Source: Paramecium pentaurelia (taxonomy: Eukaryota; Ciliophora; Oligohymenophorea; Peniculida; Parameciidae). Taken from it: a DNA stretch of 64,000 nt. Each line of letters opens with the position of its first letter. The stretch's first letter is position 1. The position numbers and the translations under genes are program-made. The notes under the pieces are model-generated. The model saw only the letters and a program-made list of their open reading frames with translations, ran no database searches and was not told where the DNA came from. Location: NCBI GenBank assembly GCA_905183005.1, contig CAJJDO010000098.1, forward strand, positions 347,332-411,331. The letters run 5' to 3'. Of this stretch, positions 1 through 10,513 are shown one piece after another.

Positions 1-1051
1 GAAAATTATTTCATTCAAATATTTGCAAACTTTATCATTACTTTGAAGATAAAGAAAATGTGTATTTGGTTCTAGAATATGCTGGTATTTATGACATTTG
101 GATTAGAAAATGGATCTCTATTTCACTACATAAAAAAGAAAACCAAATTGCCAGAAGATGAGGCATTTATTTATTTCTTTTAAACTTGTCTTGGAATTGA
201 TTATTTACATAAAAATAAAGTAATTCATAGAGATCTCAAAGTAATTTATAATTTTAAATGATTAGCCAGAGAATCTCTTATTAGATAACGAAGGAAATGT
301 TAAAATATGTGATTTTGGTTGGAGTGCTGAAAGTTTGACAGAAAAACGAATGACATTCTGTGGAACTTATGAATATATGGTAGATAGCAATTTTATATAA
401 TAGGCTCCTGAAATGTTGAATAAATAACCACATGATTTCAGTCTAGATGTTTGGAGTTTAGGTATCTTATTATACGAACTCTTACATGGATATGCTCCTT
501 TTAGAGGAAGGAATAATGAAGAATTATGCAACAAAATAAAATCAGGATAGCCTATTAATTTTTCACCTACTTTGTCTCATGAAGTAATAACTCTCATCAA
601 AGGGATTTTGAAGTACATTCCATCTGAAAGATTAACTATGGAATAAATATTTGATCATCCTTGGATGCTAAAAAATGCTGCCATTTTCAATATTGATATT
701 TGGAGCTTTGTTTACAAACATCAATTCCCTACGAGATAGATTCCTTTAATCAATTTTAAATCTACATCAAAACCTATGGATATAAAAAAGAAAGAATCTT
801 ATGCTAGACCCATGTCATAAGATTATTCTAAATTCAAAAGCTAAGAATAATAATCTAATTATAAGAATTTTACTTAGAATGATAACATTCGATAAGACGA
901 TATTAATAAGCCTAGAATTAGTAGAGTATCTAATAAAAATGAAATCTTACTTCATTAGCATCAATTATAATAATAGTAATAAGAATAGAGATTGGGGTTT
1001 ATGGATAGAGTCTTTTTAGCATTTGGATGTCTAAACAGAGATAAAAAGTGA
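1..1051 (+). CDS. Aurora-type serine/threonine protein kinase, 3' part (5' end outside window)
   Basis: Exons 1-84, 107-240, 266-379 and 404-1051 join into 326 codons with three introns of 22, 25 and 24 nt; the stop is TGA 1049-1051. The kinase signatures appear in order: LVLEYAE (hinge), HRDLKPENLL (catalytic loop), DFGWSAE (magnesium-binding loop), FCGTYEYMAPEM (activation segment), DVWSLGILLYELL and the late HPW motif. DFGWS, with tryptophan after DFG, is typical of Aurora kinases, which phosphorylate spindle and chromosome proteins in mitosis; the subfamily is inferred from that motif. The glycine-rich loop and catalytic lysine lie upstream of the window. The C-terminal tail after the HPW motif is longer and richer in N and Q than in animal Auroras. 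Confidence 0.85.
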
Positions 1052-1133
1052 TTAATTACTTGAATATTGATTATAAATTATTATTGAAATCGTAGTATTT
1101 TCATTTTGGTAATCAATTTATATATATATTACG

Positions 1134-1523
1134 ATGAAAACAATAAAAGGTATTGGAGTTGATATTGTAAATAATCAAAGAATGTTAAATATAATCAAAG
1201 CTTTTTATGCTGAAAGATTTTTGGTTAAAGTGCTCCACCCAACAGAAATTGAATAATTTAAAAGCAAATCAACAATTTAATTACAACAATAATATTTAGC
1301 ATCTAGATGGGCTGTAAAAGAAGCGCTTGTCAAGGCTTCTAGTTTTAAAGAGCTAGTATTTCCAGAAGTTGAAATTAGTAGAAAATAGGAAAAACCCAAT
1401 ATTGTTTTACATAATAAGAATTTGGAATATTTTAAAAAGAATTTTGGAGAATAATTTGAAATTTAAGTTAGTATTTCACATGAAGATAGTTATTCTATTG
1501 GATTTATTATTTTATTGATATGA
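1134..1523 (+). CDS. Holo-[acyl-carrier-protein] synthase (AcpS-type phosphopantetheinyl transferase)
   Basis: A single exon of 129 residues starts at ATG 1134 and stops at TGA 1521-1523, the usual length for AcpS. The family motifs are present: GIGVDIV at residues 6-12 (D10 is the expected metal ligand), RWAVKEALVKA at about 58-68 (E63 second ligand, K62/K67 for CoA phosphates) and a C-terminal SISHE segment. The enzyme moves 4'-phosphopantetheine from coenzyme A to a serine of acyl carrier protein. In a ciliate the likely partner is the mitochondrial carrier protein, but no clear targeting presequence precedes GIGVDIV, so location is inferred. It lies 82 bp after the kinase stop on the same strand. 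Confidence 0.88.
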
Positions 1524-1691
1524 TTATGTATATAATGATTAAGAATAAAAATAGATAAATGAATTTTTGATCTAGTTAAAATAATACTAAATGAATATAT
1601 TAAGACATAAAATTAATCATTTATTTATATATTTTAGTTATTAATTAAAAATTTCAAATCATAAATGAAATAAATCACAAATATTTATTAA

Positions 1692-2541
1692 TCATGACTT
1701 TTTGATTATATTTCCTTTATTAATAGAAGTCAGTTATAAAGTCATTGACTTTTATTTAGGATTCATTCTAGATTTTGGTCTTGCATTATTAATTATCATT
1801 TCTTAAGTTTTATCAAGAGATAATTAATATTGTCTTTCATCCATAGATTATTTTGACCTTATTATCATATAATTAATATACTTAGTCAAAATTTCTTAGG
1901 TTTCAGTAATTGATCTATTTTTACGGTTATTTAATTTGATAGCAAATGTTTAATTTTAAAATCCATTTTAGAAAATGGAGGATCTATATTTATTTTCTAA
2001 TACAATAGTTTATTTAGAATTTTCTAAATGATTTTTATCTCTTCTTAAATTTTAGGATTCATTTAATTCTTTTTTTAATAAAGTTATTTCCTTTTAATAA
2101 TTCTAATAAATGTTGTTTGTTTTGAATACATGAATTTAATATTTGTAATCTTTTTCAATAGAAATCTATTAATCATATAGGTCCTACACATTCTCACAAT
2201 AAAGCTTCAATCTCTATTCTGTCTATTTGTTAATTTTCTCTTCGATACCCTAATATGATCTCTGCATTATCCTTCATAGTTCTACAGACATTCCTCTAAT
2301 TAAGCATATTATTGATTTAAATCCTTTAAGACTCTACAATAATATTATATGTATTATACTTTAATACTTCGTCTAAGATAGTAAAAATGAATTGGATTTA
2401 TTTTAATGAATTTTCTGGCTGAATTATGCTAACAGTTTCTTATCCTAATTCAGTTAATTTATTGATCAATTTTGGAAAGTAATTAGTAACCTAGATAATC
2501 CTACATATTACTTCAACTTAAATCAAATCTAATAAATTCAT
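1692..2541 (-). CDS. Coiled-coil protein of unknown function
   Basis: Start ATG 2541-2539, stop TGA 1694-1692, with one 28-nt intron (2262-2289); the spliced frame gives 273 residues. I do not recognise the family. The first 85 residues are mixed and hydrophobic-helical (MNLLDLIQVEVICRI). The middle (about 90-170) is rich in E, K, Q, L and N and looks like coiled coil (KEITLLKKELNESQN). The tail is basic and serine-poor, ending near GNIIKKS. Only the spliced frame avoids TGA over the whole length, which supports the intron. It is arranged tail-to-tail with the AcpS gene, leaving 168 bp between stops. Confidence 0.6.
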
Positions 2542-2575
2542 AATATATATATAAATATATTATTTATATGTAATT

Positions 2576-3164
2576 TCAATGACCAATAAATTTAGTATAT
2601 TCTCTTGATGGTTTTTCATTTCTCTGATGTTTTAATGCTGGATGTGGTTATCTTAACAATTCAAATGTACTATCATCTTATGTCTTTTCCCAAGGTTTAT
2701 AATATCTAATATAAAATTAAACATTTACTTCATCTAATCTACTAGATCAACTTCTTTTGCTAATTATTATATTAAAAATTCAATTTATTCAAAACCAAAT
2801 TCTTCTTCTAATTATCTTATATCCTCTATTTCATCTGTAATACGCATTATATATTTTAATTTCTCCTCAGTATATATTCTATAAAGGACATTTTCTGGTA
2901 TTTCTGTTTTTAATTTATCAAGTATTGTGTAACATAATTTCATTATTTTTGCTCTTGGCATAGGTTCAACATCTAAAAAACTATAACCAGTTGTTAATTT
3001 AATTTTTGATGATGGAACTTCATATTTTTTTGCATCATATGATCTCAAATAAACAGGAGTTGGATTTGATTCTATTTTTATTCTCTATAATATTTTTTAC
3101 ATGTTGCTGATGTATTAGATCCAGTTGAAACATTTGATGATCCAATTTTAGTACTAAACTTCAT
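2576..3164 (-). CDS. NADH:ubiquinone oxidoreductase subunit NDUFA5 (complex I B13)
   Basis: Three exons with introns at 3072-3100 (29 nt) and 2706-2728 (23 nt) give 178 residues from ATG 3164-3162 to TGA 2578-2576. The core matches the ETC_C1_NDUFA5 family: a TTG motif (TTGYSFLDVEPMPRAKI), then YTILDKLK.EIPENVLYRIYTEEKL, an acidic linker ending in IEDIRQLEEEFG, a conserved helix (IEFLIQQLAKEVDLVDQM) and the terminal YYKPWEK, equivalent to LWEPW in animal proteins. NDUFA5 is an accessory subunit of the matrix arm of respiratory complex I. The N-terminal 30 residues are rich in S, T and N and could act as a mitochondrial presequence (inference). The gene ends 35 bp before the start of the coiled-coil gene on the same strand. 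Confidence 0.85.
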
Positions 3165-3220
3165 CTTTGGAATCAATCTAATAAATGTTTGGATCATTTT
3201 TAATAATAATATTTAGAAAA

Positions 3221-5509
3221 ATGAATGTTCATAAAAAAATTCTAGAAAAGAGTGGAAGATTGGACACTTAATATGCTCAATAATAATAATAATAATCACA
3301 TGTGAAAGAAGAGGAATATATTCAAAATTAATAAAATAGTGATTACTTATAATTGAATGCCTCATATAATAATATTAGATGTACATCAAATGTATTTCCA
3401 CATTCAAAATAAACATACATAGATGCAAAAATTCCATTTGCTATTATGATATAGCCTTATGGATAATCTGTGTAAGATGGATTTGTGTCAGTCAATAATG
3501 GTGGCTATCCAATTATAAGATGTGCAAAATGTAGGGCTTATTTAAATCCTTTCATGAAATTTTTAGATGATTATGATTATTTTAAATGTAACCTATGTGG
3601 TTTGATTACTTAAATTGGATTTAATAAAATAACAAAAGAGAATGCAATTTAAAGAACTGAATTAACTATGGGATCTTATGATATCAAAGCAGGGTAAGAG
3701 TATCAAATGAGACCACCTATGGCTCCTGCATATTTTTTTATGATTGATGTTTCAACAAAGAGTGAAGCACTTTTAGGAATTATAGGATAAGTTATGAATG
3801 AATTAATAATAAATGAAAAATTTAATGAAAGAACTTTATTTGGATTCCTAACATTTGATTCCTCTATTCATTTATATAATTTCAATTCAAGACTTAAATA
3901 AGCCTAGATGTATGTATTAACAGATGATAATGAACTGCCTATGCCTGGAGAATATCTATTTAATTTATAAGACTCCAAAGATATTATAGTTGGATTCTTG
4001 GATTCTTTGAGTCGACTATTTCCAAAACCTCTTTTAAGGAGTACATAATTCATAGAAGCATTAAAAATATCACAAAAATTAATAAAAGATAATGGAGCCA
4101 AATTAATCATCTTAATATCTTCACCAATTAAAGAATTGAGCATTGTGGATAATGGAAAATAACAATAATAATATTTACATAAAAGTAAATCAATATTGAC
4201 ATAATTGACTGAAAGTATGTATTTTTAATATATATGTCCATCAATATTTGTTGTTCCTAATAATTATATGAATATATATACTATAAATCAATTAGCAACC
4301 TATTTAAATGGTGATGTATTCTATTATGATGATCCAACAGTATATAGTAAGATATTTTTATTAATGTTTAAGCAACAAGATTTAAGAATGATTTAAAAGA
4401 AGTATTGAGTAGAGATTATGCTTGGGAATCTGTTTTTAGAATTAGAACTTCGCCTGGATGGAAGATTAAACATGTTTATGGTAATTATGTTGTGAAAACC
4501 TCAGATTTATTAAATATTACTAATTGCGATGAGTAAATATTGATGATATCATTAATGATAGTTAAAAAGTGTTAGTTTATGAATTAGAATTAACCGAACC
4601 TAATCTATCTTATGATCTTCTCTATATATAAACTGCTTTATTGTATACATCATAAAGAAGTGAGAGAAGAATTCGAGTTCATAATTTGTGTATTCCCTTA
4701 AGTAATTCTGTCAAAACTATATATTCACATATTGATTAATCTACTTTGGCTATGACCATATTTAAAATGGCTTTACTTTAAATTAATTCAGTAAAGAATT
4801 TGATTCCTGTTAAAGAATTCATTATCTCAACTATTAGATCCATATTTTATAATTGTAAATTATACAATATAAATTTGGATCAAATGCATGCTTATTCATT
4901 AGGAATCATGAAATCTATTATAATGAATTACACTTATGATTAATAAAGTAACTTAACAGATTATGTGAATTACTTTAGAATATTATTTCAGTATATTCAC
5001 TATGATGAATTAGTTACCTATTTAGTACCTTAATTATACAATGTAACTAATTTATAAGAACATGAATGTGTTTATGATGATTAGGGTTAATTTGTTTATC
5101 CATAATAATTATCTTTGGTTCTAGCTGAATTATAAAGTGGAGGTCTATATCTGATGGATTGTGGATACTGTTTAATTTTATATATATGCAAGTAAGTGAA
5201 TGTGTAATTAGAGAATGCATGATCCCACTTAATTAGTAGATCTATTTGATGAAGAATACCAAACTAAACAATTATATGAGGATAACCTATAATCAAATAA
5301 TGCCATCTATACTCTTATATCTCAATTAAGATAGTATTATTTTATCTATTATAATAAGCAATAAATTTACAAAGTATGCTCCATTATACATTGTTAAATA
5401 AGGTTGTAAGAGTTTATGGGAAGATGTATTTCTATAAAATCTAATTTATGATGATTTCAATCCTAATTATAGGATGGATTATAATAGATTTGTATAATAT
5501 ATTGGTTGA
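3221..5509 (+). CDS. COPII coat protein Sec24-like
   Basis: Five exons (introns 4347-4372, 4533-4561, 5192-5213, 5334-5358; 22-29 nt) encode 728 residues. After a short Q-rich N-terminus comes the Sec23/Sec24 zinc finger (RCAKC...CNLC, with LNPFMKFLDDYDYFKC between the pairs), then the trunk (PAYFFMIDVS, TFDSSIHLYN, ILISSP), the beta-sandwich and helical regions (RIRTSPGWKI, ERRIRVHNLCIPLS) and a gelsolin-like C-terminal part. Sec24 is the cargo-selecting subunit of the COPII coat that buds vesicles from the endoplasmic reticulum. The trunk order and the finger favour Sec24 over Sec23, and the N-terminal low-complexity arm is short for the family. It is divergent with NDUFA5: only 56 bp separate the two ATGs, so they probably share an upstream region. 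Confidence 0.85.
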
Positions 5510-5587
5510 TAATATAATTGTCTATATATATATATATATATACAAATATAGTATATATATATAATTATAAAATTTAAATAATATAAT

Positions 5588-7809
5588 ATGAATTCATCCT
5601 AATATGGTGCTTTTGGTATGAGTGGTAATAATTTCAATTAAGCAAAACCCCCTGTCAATAATTACAATTTTGAAAATGTTAGAGTAATTCATCATTTTTA
5701 TGAGATTAGGCATAATAGCCTGCACCAGGTGGACCATAACCTTCAAGAGGAAAACCTATTGGTACAGCAGCCAGATAACCTTAAGCAGAAGCTAGACCTA
5801 TGACATCTAATAGAGGAGCTAATTTTGGGTAAAAGAAGGACCCATTCAATTCCACTCAAAATCAATTAAATTTGAATAAACCAAAACTTGAAACTAATCC
5901 TGAAGAATAATTTAAATCAATAGAAAAAGAAATCAATACTCTTATAGAATAGAGTGCCATGGCTAAATTGAGGGGAAATTTATCAGAATGTTTAGAAAAA
6001 GCCAAAGAAGCATTCAATAAGGAAAAAAAGTTAAGATAATCTAAGGAAGCATAAAATTTAGCTGAATCAATTAATACTGATCTTAGCTATTGTGTAGCCT
6101 TAACTTAAGCATGTGCTTTACATGCAAATGGATTACATTAAGATGCTCTATCTAAATATTAAGAAATTATAAAATGTAAATAATACCCTCAAGCAGGCAG
6201 ATTAAGAGTAAATATGGGCAACATTTATTTTGAATAAAAGAAGTACCCTAATGCAATAAAGATGTATAAGATGGCATTAGATTTGATTCCTGCTACTTCT
6301 AAAGAAATGAGATTCAAAATATAAAAAAATATAGGTCATGCTTAAGTGAGACTTGGAAAAGAGAAAATTAATGAAGCTATTACAACTTATGAATAAATCC
6401 TTAAAAATTCACCTGATTTTCCAACAGGATTTAATTTAATGATTTGTTTATATTTAAGTGGAAAAAAGAATAAAATGAAAGAAAATTTTGTTACTTTACT
6501 TACAATAGAAATACCAGGAGAGAATGAAGAAGAGAATAATGAAAATAAGGGTACTACAATTACAGATAAATTAAGAGAAGATACTAAAGAAAGAAGAAGA
6601 GAAGCTATTTATTATATTGTAACATCTGCAAAATTGATTGCTCCTTTAATTGAAGATGATATTATTGTAGGATATGAATGGATTTTAGAATAGTTAAAGA
6701 ATTCAACATTTCCAGAAGCTGAAACTGAAATTGAAATATGTAAAGCAATGGCATTTTTGAAAAAAAAGAATATTGAAAAATCTATTGAAACTTTGAAAGG
6801 ATTTGAAAAGAAAGATAAATAAATTATGGCAAGAATAGCTACAAATATCTCATTTTTGTATTTCTTAGAAAATGATTATAAACAGGCTGAAAAATATGCA
6901 GAAATTGCAATTACATATGATAGATATAATGCTAAAGCTTTAGTAAATAGAGGTAATTGTCTTTATGTTAAAAATGAATTCTTAAGAGCTAAAGAATAAT
7001 ATTTAGAAGCTATTGGTGTAGAAGCTGATTGTATTGAAGCACTCTACAATTTGGCATATGTCAATAGGAAATTGAATATGTTTGTTGAATCTCTATAAGC
7101 ATTAGATAAACTTTAAACTATTGTTTGTATTCCTGAAGTTTTATTTCAAATGGCTACATTATATGAAATGACTGGTAATTCTAAATAAGCTATGAAATGG
7201 TATTTGGAAGTACTGAATAAAGTACCAAATGATCCCAATATCTTGGCTAGACTTGGATCCTTATTTGCAAGGGTATAGAAAATAATAAATAATTTATTAG
7301 GAAGATGATGAACCTTAGGCTTTGCATTATTTCTAAGAATCATATAGAATTCTACCTACTAACATAGAAACAATTTCATGGTTAGGAGTGTATTATGTGA
7401 AATAGGAAATGTATGAAAAGGCTAGTTTATATTTCGAAAGAGCGGCATAAGTTTAATCAAGAGATGTTAAATGGAAATTGATGGTTGCAAGTTGTTATAG
7501 AAGAATGGGACATTTCTAAAAAGCTTTAGGGAATTACTAAAAGATATATTCAGATTATCCTGATAATATTGAATGTATTAATTTATATTTATTTATTTAG
7601 GTCTCAGATTTCTAGTTTAATTATGTAGAGAAATGGGATTACCTTATGAAGAATATGCTGGATAATTAAGAAAATTAGAGAGAGAAATGGAAATGATGGA
7701 TGGATATTAAGGTTAAGATATTAATTTAATTAATAATGAAGAGGAATAAGTTAGATTACCATAAGGAGATGATAATCCTGTTAGTTTTACAAATAATACT
7801 AGGTAATTA
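5588..7809 (+). CDS. Intraflagellar transport protein 88 (IFT88), copy 1, cut at its 3' end
   Basis: ATG at 5588; introns at 5684-5709, 7273-7300 and 7575-7600; the copy stops inside a fourth intron at the N of position 7810. The protein has a Q/P-rich N-terminus, then many TPR units (AITTYEQILKNSPDFPTGFN, KQAEKYAEIAITYDRYN, AKALVNRGNCLYVKNEF). The C-terminal TPR block matches IFT88 closely (ILPTNIETISWLGVYYV, VKWKLMVASCYRRMGHF, IECLRFLVQLCREMGLP). IFT88 is a core IFT-B subunit needed to build cilia, which suits a fully ciliated cell. No in-frame TGA was seen. The missing last exon is present in copies 2 and 3. Its last third differs from copy 2 by scattered substitutions, so it is not an exact duplicate. 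Confidence 0.85.
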
Positions 7810-7810
7810 N

Positions 7811-9254
7811 ATTTTGTTACTTTACTTACAATAGAAATACCAGGAGAGAATGAAGAAGAGAATAATGAAAATAAGGGTACTACAATAACAGATAAATTAA
7901 GAGAAGATACTAAAGAAAGAAGAAGAGAAGCTATTTATTATATTGTAACATCTGCAAAATTGATTGCTCCTTTAATTGAAGATGATATTATTGTAGGATA
8001 TGAATGGATTTTAGAATAGTTAAAGAATTCAACATTTCCAGAAGCTGAAACTGAAATTGAAATATGTAAAGCAATGGCATTTTTGAAAAAAAAGAATATT
8101 GAAAAATCTATTGAAACTTTGAAAGGATTTGAAAAGAAAGATAAATAAATTATGGCAAGAATAGCTACAAATATCTCATTTTTGTATTTCTTAGAAAATG
8201 ATTATAAACAGGCTGAAAAATATGCAGAAATTGCAATTACATATGATAGATATAATGCTAAAGCTTTAGTAAATAGAGGTAATTGTCTTTATGTTAAAAA
8301 TGAATTCTTAAGAGCTAAAGAATAATATTTAGAAGCTATTGGTGTAGAAGCTGATTGTATTGAAGCACTCTACAATTTGGCATATGTCAATAGGAAATTG
8401 AATATGTTTGTTGAATCTCTATAAGCATTAGATAAACTTTAAACTATTGTTTGTATTCCTGAAGTATTGTATCAAATGGCTACATTATATGAAATGACTG
8501 GTAATTCTAAATAAGCTATGAAATGGTACTTGGAAGTAATGAATAAAGTACCTAATGATCCCAATATATTGGCTAGACTTGGTTCCTTATTTGCAAGGGT
8601 ATAGAAAATAATAAATGATTTATTAGGAAGATGATGAACCTTAGGCTTTGCATTATTTCTAAGAATCATATAGAATTCTACCTACTAACATAGAAACAAT
8701 TTCATGGTTAGGAGTGTATTATGTGAAATAGGAAATGTATGAAAAGGCTAGTTTATATTTCGAAAGAGCGGCATAAGTTTAATCAAGAGATGTTAAATGG
8801 AAATTGATGGTTGCAAGTTGTTATAGAAGAATGGGACATTTCTAAAAAGCTTTAGGGAATTACTAAAAGATATATTCAGATTATCCTGATAATATTGAAT
8901 GTATTAATTTATATTTATTCATTTAGGTCTCAGATTTTTAGTGTAGTTATGTAGAGAAATGGGATTACCATATGAAGAATATGCTGGATAATTGAGAAAA
9001 TTAGAGAGAGAAATGGAAATGATGGATGGATATTAAGGTTAAGATATTAATTTAATTAATAATGAAGAGGAATAGGTTAGATTACCATAAGGAGATGATA
9101 ATCCAGTTAGTTTTACAAATAATACTAGGTAATTATTAGTTCATATTATTATTATAGACGTGGGAATAAACAACCACCTCCTAAAGCAAATGTTAGACAA
9201 AATATTGATGATGAATAATTCTAAGATGGGGTAGAAGATAACTTTTTACCTTGA
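7811..9254 (+). CDS. IFT88, copy 2 (5'-truncated, 3' end complete)
   Basis: This copy begins directly after the single N at 7810, at a point equivalent to position 6485 of copy 1, and stays in the same frame. Introns are at 8599-8626, 8901-8926 and 9129-9157, and the stop is TGA 9252-9254. It supplies the true C-terminus missing from copy 1, ending in an acidic tail (DGVEDNFLP). The overlap with copy 1 is 1325 bp (6485-7809 against 7811-9135) with a cluster of substitutions in the last third, such as VLFQM against VLYQM. The abrupt start after one N points to contig joining rather than a genuine truncated gene. Confidence 0.7.
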
Positions 9255-9282
9255 AATGATATAAAATATAAATATATAAATT

Positions 9283-9327
9283 ATGAACATTTCATAGTAA
9301 TATGAAGAATAATAGAATTCAGAAAGA
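9283..9327 (+). CDS. 5' stub of the downstream ion-channel gene (copy 2 flank)
   Basis: The first 45 bases of the channel gene (starting ATG 9283) follow copy 2 of IFT88 and break off at the N of position 9328. The same sequence recurs in full at 10514-10558. It shows that copy 2 and copy 3 end in the same genomic neighbourhood, which supports the reading that they are two versions of one locus. Confidence 0.7.
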
Positions 9328-9328
9328 N

Positions 9329-10485
9329 ATTGAAAAATCTATTGAAACTTTGAAAGGATTTGAAAAGAAAGATAAATAAATTATGGCAAGAATAGCTACA
9401 AATATCTCATTTTTGTATTTCTTAGAAAATGATTATAAACAGGCTGAAAAATATGCAGAAATTGCAATTACATATGATAGATATAATGCTAAAGCTTTAG
9501 TAAATAGAGGTAATTGTCTTTATGTTAAAAATGAATTCTTAAGAGCTAAAGAATAATATTTAGAAGCTATTGGTGTAGAAGCTGATTGTATTGAAGCACT
9601 CTACAATTTGGCATATGTCAATAGGAAATTGAATATGTTTGTTGAATCTCTATAAGCATTAGATAAACTTTAAACTATTGTTTGTATTCCTGAAGTATTG
9701 TATCAAATGGCTACATTATATGAAATGACTGGTAATTCTAAATAAGCTATGAAATGGTACTTGGAAGTAATGAATAAAGTACCTAATGATCCCAATATAT
9801 TGGCTAGACTTGGTTCCTTATTTGCAAGGGTATAGAAAATAATAAATGATTTATTAGGAAGATGATGAACCTTAGGCTTTGCATTATTTCTAAGAATCAT
9901 ATAGAATTCTACCTACTAACATAGAAACAATTTCATGGTTAGGTGTGTATTATGTGAAATAGGAAATGTATGAAAAGGCTAGTTTATATTTTGAAAGAGC
10001 TGCATAAGTTTAATCAAGAGATGTTAAATGGAAATTGATGGTTGCAAGTTGTTATAGAAGAATGGGACATTTCTAAAAGGCTTTAGGGAATTACTAAAAG
10101 ATATATTCAGATTATCCTGATAATATTGAATGTATTAATTTATATTTATTCATTTAGGTCTCAGATTTTTAGTGTAGTTATGTAGAGAAATGGGATTACC
10201 ATATGAAGAATATGCTGGATAATTGAGAAAATTAGAGAGAGAAATGGAAATGATGGATGGATATTAAGGTTAAGATATTAATTTAATTAATAATGAAGAG
10301 GAATAGGTTAGATTACCATAAGGAGATGATAATCCAGTTAGTTTTACAAATAATACTAGGTAATTATTAGTTCATATTATTATTATAGACGTGGGAATAA
10401 ACAACCACCTCCTAAAGCAAATGTTAGACAAAATATTGATGATGAATAATTCTAAGATGGGGTAGAAGATAACTTTTTACCTTGA
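9329..10485 (+). CDS. IFT88, copy 3 (5'-truncated, 3' end complete)
   Basis: Starts directly after the single N at 9328, at a point equivalent to 6772 in copy 1 and 8098 in copy 2. Introns lie at 9830-9857, 10132-10157 and 10360-10388, with TGA at 10483-10485. It encodes the last TPR units and the same acidic C-terminus as copy 2. It differs from copy 2 by a few silent or conservative changes (for example GGTGTGTAT for GGAGTGTAT). It runs without a break into the complete channel gene. Confidence 0.7.
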
Positions 10486-10513
10486 AATGATATAAAATAT
10501 AAATATATAAATT

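Noticed and set aside
801..1019. 72-residue + frame MLDPCHKII...
   Set aside because: Out-of-frame shadow of the kinase C-terminal exon; it arises only if TAA/TAG are read as stops.
3904..4143. 79-residue minus-strand frame opposite Sec24
   Set aside because: Antisense of the Sec24 trunk domain, which reads continuously on the + strand.
7146..9900. Three nearly identical 65-residue minus-strand frames inside the IFT88 copies
   Set aside because: They are antisense shadows of the same TPR-coding segment repeated three times.
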